Below are positions 1 to 10,776 of a stretch of 64,000 nucleotides of DNA, one piece after another. Each line of letters opens with the position of its first letter. Position 1 is the first letter of the stretch. The notes under the pieces were generated by a model. The model did no database searches, was not told the origin of the DNA, and saw nothing but the letters and a program-made list of their open reading frames with translations. The position numbers and the translations under genes were made by a program. The stretch is from positions 1-64,000 of the forward strand of contig NZ_VJZZ01000024.1 of NCBI RefSeq assembly GCF_009659535.1, given 5' to 3'. Origin of the DNA: Aggregicoccus sp. 17bor-14 (GTDB lineage Bacteria; Myxococcota; Myxococcia; Myxococcales; Myxococcaceae).

Positions 1-1
1 C

Positions 2-118
2 CTCGGCGGACACCTCAAGCGCAACGGCCCCCCCGGCTGGCAGACGCTGGCCCGCGGCCACGAAGCCCTCACCGCCGCTCTCGTCGGCTTCCGCGCCGCA
101 ACATGTGATCAATCTTGA
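2..118 (+). pseudogene. C-terminal remnant of an IS4/Tn5-like transposase (cut by window edge)
   Basis: Thirty-eight codons remain before a TGA at 116-118. The peptide contains GGHLKRNGPPGWQTLARG, which resembles the C-terminal dimerisation region of IS4/Tn5-type transposases, where a GG-F/H-L ... G-P-GW-x-T-L-x-RG pattern is usual. The rest of the gene, if any, lies to the left, so it cannot be said whether the element is intact. It sits next to the metal-resistance cluster, which fits acquisition of that cluster by transposition. The family call is from memory of the motif only. Confidence 0.55.
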
Positions 119-137
119 GGAACACTTCGTCCACGCG
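111..137 (-). pseudogene. Possible nine-codon scrap of an IS6-type transposase
   Basis: Read on the minus strand, this stretch gives RVDEVFLKI. The pattern (W/R)-x-(V/L)-DEVFLKI surrounds the first catalytic Asp of IS6/IS26-type transposases. No further matching residues continue on either side in the same frame, so at best it is a junction scrap abutting the transposase tail that ends at 118. Chance is a real alternative for so short a match. Confidence 0.25.
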
Positions 138-360
138 CGGTCGGCTCCGGAAGGTGTCCGTGGGCCGGCATCCCCGTGCGCCCCCGGAGCGTGGCGCGGT
201 GGCGACGCCCTTTCGGGCTGGGCGCAGGCGCGCCGCATCTGTCCCTCCTGGGTCCACCCGGAGCCGCGCGCGACGCCGTGCCGGACTGCCCGCGGCGCAC
301 GGCCTTCCGCCGCGGACCTGGCATCGGAGTCGTGCCCGGATCGCCCCTGTGGATCTGGGC
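138..360. other. Gene-free stretch between transposase remnants and the P1B ATPase
   Basis: No frame here shows a recognisable protein. The stretch lies downstream of the metal ATPase, whose TAG is at 361-363. It probably holds the 3' untranslated end of that operon and old insertion debris. No T-tailed hairpin was seen. Confidence 0.5.
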
Positions 361-2475
<2,115 letters not shown>

Positions 2476-2496
2476 CGGTTCTCCAGAGAAAGGGGT

Positions 2497-2775
2497 TCAG
2501 CGCAGGTAGGTGCGCAGCGCCTCGAGCAGCTCGCGGGTGGCCTCGGCCTGCGCGGAGGCGGGGCGGCGGCTCGGATCCACGATGTGGTGGCGCACGTGGC
2601 CCTCGACCACCTCGGTCATCAGGCCTCCCGTGGCTCCGCGCACCGCGGCGATCAATTGCAGGAGCTCACCGCACTCGCGCTCCTCGGTGAGTGCGCGCTC
2701 GATCGCCTCGACCTGGCCGCGCAGCCGCCGCACCCGCTTGAGCAGCCGGTCCTTGTCCTGCGTGGTGTGTGCCAT
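2497..2775 (-). CDS. CsoR/RcnR/FrmR-family metal-sensing repressor (RcnR-like ligand set)
   Basis: 92 residues, all-helical DUF156 family. The start MAHTTQ is chosen because it gives the family's usual length and puts the potential ligands exactly at H3, C35, H60 and H64. This is the published RcnR (Ni/Co) fingerprint. Copper CsoR uses C-H-C and FrmR has Glu at 64. An earlier in-frame ATG at 2811 would add 12 residues and would read through the operator. The gene heads the operon with the P1B ATPase. A near-perfect G-tract palindrome 10 bases upstream of the ATG should be its own operator. The expected behaviour is repression without metal and release on metal binding. Confidence 0.9.
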   Translation of the reverse strand: MAHTTQDKDRLLKRVRRLRGQVEAIERALTEERECGELLQLIAAVRGATGGLMTEVVEGHVRHHIVDPSRRPASAQAEATRELLEALRTYLR

Positions 2776-2787
2776 GTCCACGCCCCT

Positions 2788-2804
2788 ATACCCCCGGGGG
2801 GTAT
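2788..2804. promoter_or_regulatory. Putative CsoR/RcnR operator palindrome
   Basis: ATACCCCCGGGGGGTAT is an almost perfect palindrome. It has the AT-flanked G/C tract typical of CsoR and RcnR operators. It lies between the repressor ATG (2775) and the divergent small secreted-protein gene (2982), so it could control both directions. This is direct sequence observation plus family knowledge; binding is inferred. Confidence 0.75.
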
Positions 2805-2981
2805 GTGGCAAGCGGTGCGTCCGGGACAGGCTCCTGCCGCAGGAGATCTTCTGGTGCGAAGAAGGCGTGGGAGGGATTCCACCTCGGGCACCTGCGGCGC
2901 TGAAACTTCTGTAGGCCTGCGCTCACCCTTCTGCGCGCTGTCTCGTTGAACCCCTCTCATCCGGCCCGTACACTCTTGCTC

Positions 2982-3380
2982 ATGCGGTTGCGCTCGCTTG
3001 CCTCCCTGCTGCTCCTGGTCGTGACCGCCTGGACGGCCACGCCCGCGCAGGCGTTCGTGCGCTGCAGCGCGAGCGCGCAGGTGGCGGCGGCGAGCAAGTC
3101 CGCGTGCAGGCGCCCCTGTGGCCACTGCAAGCAGTCCCCGGGCCCCACGCTGGCCGCCGCCTCCGAGGCGAGCTGCTGCACCCTGCAGGCACCTCCTCCG
3201 CAGTCCGCCGGTGACAATCGGCAGGGCGCCACGTCCGAGGTGCAGGGGCCGCAGCTCGCCCTCCTGCCCTCCGCCGCCGTCGCCGTCCTGGCGGCTCCCC
3301 GCCCGCTCCCCGCTCCACAGCCCGTGGCGCAGCGGGCCCTCGCTCCACCGCTGCAGCGCTGCCGTCCCCTCCTGAGATGA
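2982..3380 (+). CDS. Small cysteine-containing secreted protein upstream of the efflux operon
   Basis: 132 residues, not recognised as a named family. It begins MRLRSLASLLLLVVTAW with cleavage likely after AQA, so a Sec-exported periplasmic protein is expected. The first half of the mature part carries scattered cysteines (RC, AC, CGHC, CC), and the rest is Ala/Pro/Gln-rich low complexity. The in-frame ATG at 2946 is passed over because 2982 begins the signal peptide. Its position at the head of a metal-efflux cluster suggests a periplasmic metal-binding or sensing accessory role, which is only inference. Translation of the tail is low in complexity, so a non-coding origin cannot be fully excluded. 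Confidence 0.55.
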   Translation: MRLRSLASLLLLVVTAWTATPAQAFVRCSASAQVAAASKSACRRPCGHCKQSPGPTLAAASEASCCTLQAPPPQSAGDNRQGATSEVQGPQLALLPSAAVAVLAAPRPLPAPQPVAQRALAPPLQRCRPLLR

Positions 3381-3385
3381 GCCCA

Positions 3386-3419
3386 CTTCGTCCGCGGCGC
3401 CCGCGTGCCGTGGACGAAG
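3386..3419. terminator. Hairpin after the small secreted-protein gene
   Basis: CTTCGTCC at 3386-3393 pairs perfectly with GGACGAAG at 3412-3419, with additional GGC/GCC pairing inside the loop. It begins 6 bases after the stop codon. There is no T-run, so a Rho-independent terminator is uncertain. It could instead separate the small gene from the CusC-like gene. Confidence 0.4.
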
Positions 3420-3619
3420 GCCCGTGAGCGGTGCGCTGCGAGTCCCGGCCCTACGTGCGGCCCGGGCGCCCGTCCGCATCCCGCTCCACAGCCGCGCCAG
3501 GATCTGAGCTCCGGACGCGCAGCGCTGCTGCGTGAGCCCGTGGCTCCGAGTCCCTCGCGCGCATGACGGCAACGGCGGCGCCCTCGCGAGAGGAGCGCCC
3601 GTGGACTCCTGGAGTGGAC

Positions 3620-4930
3620 ATGTTTCTCGCAGTGGTGGGCAGCGCCGCGCTCGTGCTCGCGGCGCAGGTGCCTGGAGAGAGCGCGGGGGGAGCCCGTGAC
3701 GCCGCGATGAGCGACGGCGCGCTCGCGGGCCCCGCGCTCGAGCGGACCTCGCTCGTGCAGGCGGTGCTCGCGCACAACCCCTCGCTCGCGCAGGCGCGCG
3801 CCGGTTGGCAGGCCGCGGCGGCCCGAGGCGCGCAGGCGAGCGCGCTCGAGGATCCGATGCTCAGCTACAGCGTCGCACCGCTCAGCCTCTTCAGCGACAG
3901 CGTGCGCTTCGGCCAGGTGGTGGAGCTCTCGCAGTCCCTGCCCTTCCCGGGCAAGCGCCGGCTCGCGGGCGAGGTGGCCGGCGCGGAGGCATCCGCCGCG
4001 CGCGGGGAGTGGGAGGTGGCGCGCGCACGGCTCGCCCTCGCGGCCTCGCAGCTCTACGACGACTGGACGGTGGTGCACCGCGCGCTCGCGCTCACCGACG
4101 AGCACGAGGCGCTGCTCGTCGCCCTGAAGAAGAGCGCCGAGGCCCAGTACGTCGCAGGCCGCGCCACCCAGACGGACCCGCTGCAGGCCGAAGTGGAGTT
4201 GAGCGAGCTGCTGCACGAGCGCGCGATGCTCGAGTCGCGCCGCACGAGCGTGCGCGCGCGGCTCAACGGCCTGCTGCACCGCGCCCCGCAGCTGCCTCTC
4301 CCGCCGCCTCCGGCGCAGCCGCCCGAGCCGCAGGTGGCGGCGCTGCCGGAGAGTGAGGTGCTGCAGGCGGAGGCCCTGCGCCTGCGCCCCGAGCTCGCGG
4401 CGGTGCGCGCGCGCCTCGGTGGAGGGGAGGCCGCGGTGCGGCTCGCCCAGAAGAACGCGCTGCCGGACCTGCGCGTGATGGGCTCCTACAACTCCATGTG
4501 GATGGAGACGCAGCACCAGTTCATGGCGGGCGTCTCCGTGTCGCTTCCCCTGCAGCTGGGGGCGAAGCGGGCCGCGCGCGAGGAGGCGCGAGCTGCGCTG
4601 CAGGGGCTGCAGCAGGACGAGGCCCGGCTCGCGGACGAGGTGCGCGTGGAGGTGGAGGAGGCGCGCGCGGGGCTGCTCGAGGCCCACCACGGGCTCGCCA
4701 TCTTCCGCGAGCGCCTGCTGCCCGCCGTGCGCGACCAGGTCGCGGCCGCCCGCGCGGGCTTCGCCGCAGGACGCATCCCCTTCAGCACCGTCCTCGAGGC
4801 CGAGCGCGCCCTGCGCAGCGCGCAACTGCGCCTCGAGGAGGCGCGCAGCGACGTGTCCCGCCGCCAGGCGGAGCTCGCACGCGCCACCGGACACATCCCC
4901 GCGCTGCCCTCCGAAGGGGGCGCCCGATGA
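3620..4930 (+). CDS. TolC-family outer-membrane efflux protein (CusC/CzcC-like)
   Basis: 436 residues. It would form the trimeric outer-membrane channel of a tripartite metal efflux pump. The sequence shows two OEP halves rich in Ala/Glu/Leu coiled coil, with the NPSLAQAR element near the first helix, ELSQSLPFPGKR, and the ATGH... motif near the C terminus. The ATG at 3620 is chosen because GGAG lies 8 bases upstream and a signal peptide (MFLAVVGSAALVLA) follows. The ATG at 3563 has no ribosome site. The stop overlaps the next ATG as ATGA. The last 50 bases are part of a threefold imperfect repeat spanning the junction to the adaptor gene. Confidence 0.88.
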   Translation: MFLAVVGSAALVLAAQVPGESAGGARDAAMSDGALAGPALERTSLVQAVLAHNPSLAQARAGWQAAAARGAQASALEDPMLSYSVAPLSLFSDSVRFGQVVELSQSLPFPGKRRLAGEVAGAEASAARGEWEVARARLALAASQLYDDWTVVHRALALTDEHEALLVALKKSAEAQYVAGRATQTDPLQAEVELSELLHERAMLESRRTSVRARLNGLLHRAPQLPLPPPPAQPPEPQVAALPESEVLQAEALRLRPELAAVRARLGGGEAAVRLAQKNALPDLRVMGSYNSMWMETQHQFMAGVSVSLPLQLGAKRAAREEARAALQGLQQDEARLADEVRVEVEEARAGLLEAHHGLAIFRERLLPAVRDQVAAARAGFAAGRIPFSTVLEAERALRSAQLRLEEARSDVSRRQAELARATGHIPALPSEGGAR

Positions 4931-5126
4931 CGTTCCACACCCGCCGGCAGGCGAAGCGCACGCGCGCCACCGGCCACATGTCTGCACTGCCCTCCGTAAT
5001 GAGCCTCCCGATGACGCCGCGCACTCGACGCCTGCTGCTGCGGGGGCTCGGTCGCATCCCCGCGCTGCCTTCCGAAGGAGGCTCCCGATGACGCCGCACT
5101 CCCGACGCCTGCTCCTGCGCGGGCTC
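4874..5126 (+). repeat. Imperfect tandem repeats across the efflux-gene junction
   Basis: Three related copies of the sequence encoding G-H/R-I-P-A-L-P-S-E-G-G followed by CCCGATGACG occur at about 4880-4934, 4964-5018 and 5049-5095. Two copies of the following ACGCCTGCTSCTGCGSGGGC segment lie near 5029-5048 and 5104-5123, about 75 bases apart. The copies have diverged, so this is not an assembly echo of identical sequence. Confidence 0.75.
4927..5091 (+). CDS. 54-codon ORF made of duplicated gene-junction sequence
   Basis: This open frame overlaps the CusC-like stop (ATGA at 4927-4930) and the adaptor start (ATGA at 5088-5091), so it could act as a translational bridge. Its peptide is a patchwork. 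GHMSALPS and GRIPALPSEGGSR repeat the CusC-like C terminus (GHIPALPSEGGAR), and MTPRTRRLLLRGLG repeats the adaptor N terminus (MTPHSRRLLLRGLG). No known family. It probably arose by two rounds of slippage or duplication across the junction; any function as a protein is doubtful, although the reading frame has been kept open and coupled on both sides. Confidence 0.45.
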   Translation: MTFHTRRQAKRTRATGHMSALPSVMSLPMTPRTRRLLLRGLGRIPALPSEGGSR

Positions 5127-6821
5127 GGCCTGCTCTCGCTGCTGCTCCTCATCGCGCTCTTCTGGCGCCCCCTCGTCGCCTGGTTCAGGGGCTCTCCGGC
5201 GCCGCGGATGGCGGTGCACGCGCCCGCGCCCACTGCCCAGGCGCAGGCCGCGCTTCCGCCCGCGGCGCTCGACGCGGTGCGCACCGCCTTCGCCGCGGCC
5301 GAGGGCGTCCGCACGCTGCTCGCGCGCGACAGCGTGGAGGGCCTCGCGCCGCGCGCCGAGGCCACCGTGCAGGCGCTGCGCACGGCGACCGGTGCCCTGC
5401 CCGCCGGCAGCGCGCCCTCGCTCGCGGCCGAGCTGAATGCAGGGACCGAGGCCGCCTCGCGGCTCGCCCACGCGACGGCGCTCCCCGAGGCGCGTACCCA
5501 CTTCGCCGCCCTCTCGCAGCGGCTCGAGGCACTCGCGCGGATGGACCCGCGGCTGCAGCAGGGCTGGGTCATCTACTCCTGCCCGATGACGAAGGGCCCC
5601 GCGCGCTGGGTGCAGCGGCCCGGTGCGCTCGCCAACCCGTACATGGGCGAGAAGATGCTCGCCTGCGGCACGGCGGTGGCGTGGAGCGAGCCTGCCGCCC
5701 CGCACGCCCACGCGGGCGAGGTCGCCTACTACACCTGCCCGATGCACCCCGCGGTGCGCCAGGCGCAAGGCGGGCAGTGCCCCATCTGCGGCATGGACCT
5801 CACCGCCGTCACGCGCGCGGACGTGGACGAGGGCGTCATCCGCGTGGACGAGGCGCGCCGCGAGCGCATCGGCGTGCGCACCGCCGTGGTCGCGCTCGCG
5901 CCCTTGCACCGCGCGGTGCGCGCCTTCGGCCGCGTCACCTACGACGAAACGGCGGTGCAGGACGTCACCCTCCGGCTGGACGGCTACATCGAGGGCCTGC
6001 ACGCCTCGGCCACCGGCCAGCAGGTGAAGCGCGGCGACGTGCTCTTTCGCCTCTACAGCCCGGAGCTCTACGCCGCCCAGGCCGAGTACCTCCTCGCGCG
6101 CCAGGGGCAGAGCGCGGCGAACGCCTCGCTCGTGGCGGCGAGCCGGCAGCGCCTGAAGCTGTGGGGCCTCACGGACGCGCAGGTGGCGCAGCTCGCCGAG
6201 CGTGGCCGCCCCGCGGAGCGCGTGCCCTTCTTCGCCCCGGCGAGCGGCTACGTGCTGGAGAAGAACGTGGCGGAAGGGGCCGCGGTGAAGGCGGGGGAGC
6301 GGCTCTTCCGCATCGTGCCCCTCGAGCGCGTGTGGGTGGAGGCCGAGGTCTACGAGCAGGACCTCTCGCAGGTGAGGGCGGGCCAGGCGGTGGAGGTCAC
6401 GCTGCCGGCGCTGCCGGGCAAGCAGCTGCGCGGCACGGTGGGCGCGGTGCTCCCCACGCTGGACCCCTCGACGCGCACGGGCCGGGTGCGCGTCGTCCTC
6501 GCCAACGAAGGGCTCGCGCTCAAGCCGAGCATGTTCGCGGACGTGCGCTTCGAGGTGGCGAGCGGCGAGCGCCTGCAGGTGCCCGAGGAGGCGGTGCTCT
6601 ACACGGGTCCGCGCACGCTGGTCTTCGTGGACCTGGGGGACGGAAGGCTCGCGCCCCGCGAGGTGCGGCTGGGCCTGCAGGGAGAGGGGACGTGGGAGGT
6701 GCTCTCCGGGGTGAAGGCGGGAGAGCGCGTGGTGACGCAGGGCAACTTCCTGCTCGCCGCCGAGAGCCGCATCCGCTCGGGCGCGGAGTACTGGGGGGAG
6801 GGCGCGGATGACGCCCGCTGA
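5088..6821 (+). CDS. Periplasmic adaptor of a metal RND pump (CusB-like, with DUF3347-like and heavy-metal-binding modules)
   Basis: 577 residues. It links the RND pump to the TolC channel and may hand over metal. The order is an N-terminal membrane anchor (residues 7-27), then a DUF3347-like helical module ending in a CPM ... NPYMGEKMLACG segment at about 160-195. A heavy-metal-binding module YTCPMHP ... CPICGMDL follows around 215-240, then the CusB barrel/lipoyl/hairpin core to the C terminus. Methionine- and cysteine-rich inserts favour Cu(I)/Ag(I). The gene is translationally coupled to the junction ORF upstream and overlaps the RND gene by 14 bases. Fusion of both metal-binding modules to the adaptor suggests it doubles as a metallochaperone (inference). 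Confidence 0.88.
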   Translation: MTPHSRRLLLRGLGLLSLLLLIALFWRPLVAWFRGSPAPRMAVHAPAPTAQAQAALPPAALDAVRTAFAAAEGVRTLLARDSVEGLAPRAEATVQALRTATGALPAGSAPSLAAELNAGTEAASRLAHATALPEARTHFAALSQRLEALARMDPRLQQGWVIYSCPMTKGPARWVQRPGALANPYMGEKMLACGTAVAWSEPAAPHAHAGEVAYYTCPMHPAVRQAQGGQCPICGMDLTAVTRADVDEGVIRVDEARRERIGVRTAVVALAPLHRAVRAFGRVTYDETAVQDVTLRLDGYIEGLHASATGQQVKRGDVLFRLYSPELYAAQAEYLLARQGQSAANASLVAASRQRLKLWGLTDAQVAQLAERGRPAERVPFFAPASGYVLEKNVAEGAAVKAGERLFRIVPLERVWVEAEVYEQDLSQVRAGQAVEVTLPALPGKQLRGTVGAVLPTLDPSTRTGRVRVVLANEGLALKPSMFADVRFEVASGERLQVPEEAVLYTGPRTLVFVDLGDGRLAPREVRLGLQGEGTWEVLSGVKAGERVVTQGNFLLAAESRIRSGAEYWGEGADDAR

Positions 6822-9800
6822 CACGGAAGCGCCGAAGCACGGGCCCATCGCGCGGCTCATCGCGGCGAGCGCGCGCAACCCCCTGCTCACGCTGCTGCTC
6901 ACGCTCGCGCTCGCAGCGTGGGCCGCCTTCGCGCTGCACGGCACGAAGCTGGACGCGGTGCCGGACCTCTCCGACACCCAGGTCATCATCTTCACCGAGT
7001 GGATGGGGCGCTCGCCGGACCTCGTCGAGGATCAGATCACCTACCCGGTCTCCTCTGCGCTGCTCGCCGCGCCGCGGGTGAAGGCGGTGCGCGGCCAGTC
7101 CATGTTCGGCATGTCCTTCGTGTACGTCATCTTCGAGGACGGCACGGACCTGTACTGGGCGCGCAGCCGGGTGCTCGAGTACCTCAACACCGCCCAGGGC
7201 AAGCTCCCGCAGGGCGTCACGCCCACGCTGGGTCCCGACGCCACCGGCGTGGGCTGGGTGTTCGAGTACGCGCTGCGCGACCGCAGCGGACGGCACGGGC
7301 TCGCGGAGCTGCGCAGCCTGCAGGACTGGAACGTGCGCTACGCGCTCTCCAGCGTGCCTGGGGTCGCGGAGGTGGCGAGCCTGGGCGGCATGGTGCGCCA
7401 GTACCAGGTGCAGGTGGACCCGCAGCGGCTGCGCGCACAGGGCCTGATGCTCTCGGACGTGGCGCGGGCGGTGCGCGCCTCGAACGGGGACGTGGGCGGC
7501 CGGGTGCTGGAGCTCGCGGGGCACGAGCACGTGGTGCGCGGGCGCGGCTACGTGAAGAGCGTGGCGGACCTGGAGAACGTGCCGCTCAAGGTGGGCAGCG
7601 GGGGCGCCCCGGTGCTGGTGAAGCACGTGGGCACGGTGTCCCTGGGGCCGGACCTGCGCCGCGGCGTGGCGGAGCTGGACGGCGAGGGCGAGGTGGCGGG
7701 CGGCGTCGTCGTGATGCGCTACGGCGAGAACGCGCTGCAGGTCATCGAGCGGGTGAAGGCGCGGCTCGAGGAGGTGAAGAGGAGCCTGCCCGAGGGCGTG
7801 GAGCTGGTGGTCACCTACGACCGCTCCGGGCTCATCCAGGAGTCCGTCCACACGCTCACCCGCGCGATGGTGGAGGAGCTGCTGGTGGTGAGCCTCATCA
7901 TCTTCCTCTTCCTGCTGCACGTGCGCAGCGCGCTCGTCCCCATCCTCACGCTGCCCGTGGCCGTGCTGCTCGCGTTCCTGCCCATGTACTACCAGGGGCT
8001 CACCGCGAACATCATGAGCCTGGGCGGCATCGTGGTCGCCGTGGGCGCGATGGTGGATGCGTCCATCATCCTCATCGAGAACGTGCACAAGCGGCTCGAG
8101 GAGTGGGAGGAGTCAGGAAGGCCCGGCGCGCGGCGCGAGGTGATCATCTCCGCGATGCAGGAGGTGGGGCCCAGCATCTTCGGCTCGCTGCTGGTGCTCA
8201 CCGTGGCCTTCATCCCGGTGTTCACGCTGGAGAGCACCGAGGGCCGGCTCTTCAAGCCGCTCGCGTACACGAAGACCTGGTCCATGGGCTTCGCCGCGGT
8301 GCTCGCGGTGACGCTCACCCCGGCGCTCGCGGCGCTCTTCATCCGCGGGCGCATCCGGCGTGAGGACGAGAACCCGGTGAACCGGCTGCTCATCCGGCTG
8401 TACACGCCGGTGGTGCGCTGGGTGGTGCGCCACCCGCGGCGCGTCGTCGCCTTCTCGCTGCTCGCGATGGTCTTCACCGTCCCGGCCTTCCTGCGGCTGG
8501 GCAACGAGTTCATGCCGCCGCTCAACGAGGGGGCCATCCTCTACATGCCCACCGCGCCCCCGGGCATGAGCGTGACGGAAGCCGCGCGCGTGCTGCGCAG
8601 CATGGACGCGGAGCTCAAGCGCATCCCCGAGGTGGTGAGCGTGTTCGGCAAGGCGGGGCGCGCGGAGAGCCCCACCGACCCCGCGCCTCCCTCCATGTTC
8701 GAGACCACCGTGGTGCTCAAGCCGCGCGGCGAGTGGCGCCCGGGCCTCACGTGGGAGGGCCTGCTGCGCGAGATGGACGAGCGGCTGCAGTACCCGGGCA
8801 TGCCCAACATCTTCTGGATGCCCATCCAGACGCGCACCGAGATGCTCGCCACGGGCATCCGCAGCCCGCTGGGCATCCAGGTGTACGGCGACAGCCTGCA
8901 GGACATCGAGCGCGCGGCGGTGGCGGTGGAGCGCGCGGTGGCGCAGGTGCCGGGCACGCGCAGCGCGTTCGCCGACCGGGCCACTGGCGGCCTCTACCTG
9001 GACGTGACGGTGAAGCGCGAGGAGGCGGCGCGCCTCGGCCTGAGCGTGGAGGACGTGAACGAGGTGGTGTCGGGCGCCATCGGCGGCGAGACGGTGAGCC
9101 AGACGGTGGAGGGGCGCGAGCGCTATCCCATCAACGTGCGCTACGCGCGCGAGTACCGCGACACGCCGGCGGCGCTCGGCGAGGCGCTGGTGGCCACGCC
9201 TTCCGGCGCCCAGGTGCCGCTCTCGCAGGTGGCGGAGGTGAAGAGCGTGCAGGGCCCGCCGATGCTGCGCAGCGAGGGCGGCAAGCTGCTCACCTCCGTG
9301 TTCGTGGACACCGAGCGCCCCATCGCGGACTACGTGCAGGAGGCGCGCGCCGCGGTAGAGCGCGAGGTGAAGCTGCCCTCCGGCGTGCGGCTCGAGTGGA
9401 GCGGGCAGTTCACCTACTTCGAGCGGGCGAAGGAGCGGCTGCGGCTGGTGGTGCCCGCGACGCTCTTGCTGGTGGTGCTGCTGCTCTACCTCAGCACGCG
9501 CTCGTGGGCGGAGACGGCCATCGTGATGCTCGCGGTGCCCTTCAGCCTCATCGGCGCGGTGTGGCTGCTCTACCTGCTCGGCTACAACATGAGCGTGGCG
9601 GTGTGGGTGGGGCTCATCGCGCTCGCGGGGCTGGACGCGGAGACGGGGGTCATCATGCTGCTCTACCTCACGCTCGCGCACGGCAAGGCGAGCGCGGAGG
9701 GGCGCATGCGCAGCGCCGCGGACCTCGAGGCGGCCATCCTGGTGGGCGCGGCCCAGCGCATCCGCCCGAAGCTGATGACGGTGGCGGTGGACATGATCGG

Positions 9801-10002
9801 CCTGCTGCCCGTGCTCTGGGCCACCGGCACCGGCTCGGACGTGATGAAGCGCATCACGGCGCCGCTGGTGGGCGGGCTCGTCACCAGCTTCCTGCTCGAG
9901 CTCACCGTGTACCCGGCCGTCTTCGCGCTCTGGAAGCGGAGGGGGCTGGCGCGCGAGAGCGCAGCGGCCGAGGAGGCGGTGCCCGCTATCCCTCGTCCTT
10001 GA
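6808..10002 (+). CDS. CusA/CzcA-family heavy-metal RND efflux pump
   Basis: 1064 residues, the usual length for HME-RND pumps. It exports metal from periplasm or cytoplasm using proton influx. Twelve membrane helices are in the RND pattern. Family signatures include [10 protein letters not shown] near the N terminus, [17 protein letters not shown] in helix 4, and [14 protein letters not shown], which contains the Met equivalent to the copper-binding Met672 of Cus[24 protein letters not shown]-like sequence lies in helices 10-11. These points favour Cu(I)/Ag(I) over Zn/Co. The gene is last of the CusC-B-A-like operon. Its 3' end overlaps the convergent bacterioferritin gene by 17 bases. Confidence 0.9.
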   Translation: MTPADTEAPKHGPIARLIAASARNPLLTLLLTLALAAWAAFALHGTKLDAVPDLSDTQVIIFTEWMGRSPDLVEDQITYPVSSALLAAPRVKAVRGQSMFGMSFVYVIFEDGTDLYWARSRVLEYLNTAQGKLPQGVTPTLGPDATGVGWVFEYALRDRSGRHGLAELRSLQDWNVRYALSSVPGVAEVASLGGMVRQYQVQVDPQRLRAQGLMLSDVARAVRASNGDVGGRVLELAGHEHVVRGRGYVKSVADLENVPLKVGSGGAPVLVKHVGTVSLGPDLRRGVAELDGEGEVAGGVVVMRYGENALQVIERVKARLEEVKRSLPEGVELVVTYDRSGLIQESVHTLTRAMVEELLVVSLIIFLFLLHVRSALVPILTLPVAVLLAFLPMYYQGLTANIMSLGGIVVAVGAMVDASIILIENVHKRLEEWEESGRPGARREVIISAMQEVGPSIFGSLLVLTVAFIPVFTLESTEGRLFKPLAYTKTWSMGFAAVLAVTLTPALAALFIRGRIRREDENPVNRLLIRLYTPVVRWVVRHPRRVVAFSLLAMVFTVPAFLRLGNEFMPPLNEGAILYMPTAPPGMSVTEAARVLRSMDAELKRIPEVVSVFGKAGRAESPTDPAPPSMFETTVVLKPRGEWRPGLTWEGLLREMDERLQYPGMPNIFWMPIQTRTEMLATGIRSPLGIQVYGDSLQDIERAAVAVERAVAQVPGTRSAFADRATGGLYLDVTVKREEAARLGLSVEDVNEVVSGAIGGETVSQTVEGRERYPINVRYAREYRDTPAALGEALVATPSGAQVPLSQVAEVKSVQGPPMLRSEGGKLLTSVFVDTERPIADYVQEARAAVEREVKLPSGVRLEWSGQFTYFERAKERLRLVVPATLLLVVLLLYLSTRSWAETAIVMLAVPFSLIGAVWLLYLLGYNMSVAVWVGLIALAGLDAETGVIMLLYLTLAHGKASAEGRMRSAADLEAAILVGAAQRIRPKLMTVAVDMIGLLPVLWATGTGSDVMKRITAPLVGGLVTSFLLELTVYPAVFALWKRRGLARESAAAEEAVPAIPRP

Positions 10003-10462
10003 CCTGCTGGGCGAGGTAGTTCGCCTCGCCCAGCTGCTTCATCAGCTCGAGCTGGCCCTCGATCCAGTCCACGTGCTCCTCGCTGTCCACGAGGATGCGC
10101 TCGAGCAGCTCGCGGCTGCCGTTGTCGTTCACGCTGCGGCACAGCGCGATGCCGTCGTTGAGCGACTTCACGCTGTCGAGCTCCACCTGCAGGTCGAGCC
10201 GGAACATCTCCGCGACGCTCTCGCCCACGTTCACCTTGCCGAGGCGCTGCAGGTTGGGCAGCCCGCCCAGGAAGAGCACGCGCGCGACCAGCCGGTCCGC
10301 GTGCTTCATCTCCCCGATGGACTCGTCGCGGATCTTCTTCCAGAGCCGCGCGTAGCCCCAGTTCTCCACGATGCGCGCGTGGAGCCAGTACTGGTTGACG
10401 GCCGTCAGCTCGGCCGTGAGCACGTCGTTGAGGAGGGCGATGATCTGCGGATGGCCGTTCAT
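9986..10462 (-). CDS. bfr: Bacterioferritin
   Basis: 158 residues, exactly the family length. It stores iron as a 24-mer shell. Residues E18, Y25, E51, M52 (axial haem ligand), H54, E94 and H130 align without gaps with E. coli Bfr. Position 127, a di-iron bridging Glu in E. coli, is Ser here (VDSEEH). The ATG at 10462 is set by the alignment and by its 4-base overlap with the bfd stop. bfr is co-transcribed with bfd and transcribed away from an inverted repeat that may be an iron-responsive operator. The 3' end runs convergently into the RND pump gene. Confidence 0.95.
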   Translation of the reverse strand: MNGHPQIIALLNDVLTAELTAVNQYWLHARIVENWGYARLWKKIRDESIGEMKHADRLVARVLFLGGLPNLQRLGKVNVGESVAEMFRLDLQVELDSVKSLNDGIALCRSVNDNGSRELLERILVDSEEHVDWIEGQLELMKQLGEANYLAQQVKDEG

Positions 10463-10698
10463 GCTGCCGTGGACGCTAGGGCCGGCACGCTCACCGCGCC
10501 ATTGCCCTCCGGCCGCGCCGTCGCGGGCCCGGCAATGGGCGTCACGCCCTGCAGCAGCTGGCTGATCTGCGCCTTGCACGTCCCGCAGTCCGTCCCCGCG
10601 CCGCACGCCGACCCCACCTGCCTCACCGTGCAGGCCCCCGCATCGATGGCTCGACGGACGACGCGGTCGGACACGGCACGGCAGACGCAGACGATCAT
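10459..10698 (-). CDS. bfd: Bacterioferritin-associated ferredoxin
   Basis: 79 residues. Bfd-type [2Fe-2S] proteins donate electrons to bacterioferritin haem to release stored iron. The cysteine pattern is C-x-C (VCVCRAV) followed about 32 residues later by C-x2-C (DCGTC), as in the Bfd/Fer2_BFD fold. A variable Ala/Pro-rich tail follows the core. The start MIVCVC is preferred over upstream ATGs because family members begin directly at this motif. The stop overlaps the bfr start, so both should be translated together. Confidence 0.9.
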   Translation of the reverse strand: MIVCVCRAVSDRVVRRAIDAGACTVRQVGSACGAGTDCGTCKAQISQLLQGVTPIAGPATARPEGNGAVSVPALASTAA

Positions 10699-10776
10699 TG
10701 CTTCCCCTGAAGCGCGCGGCGACCACCGACGTGGCGGCCCACTCCGCTCGCCCTGCCATGCTCCCATGTGCGATAT

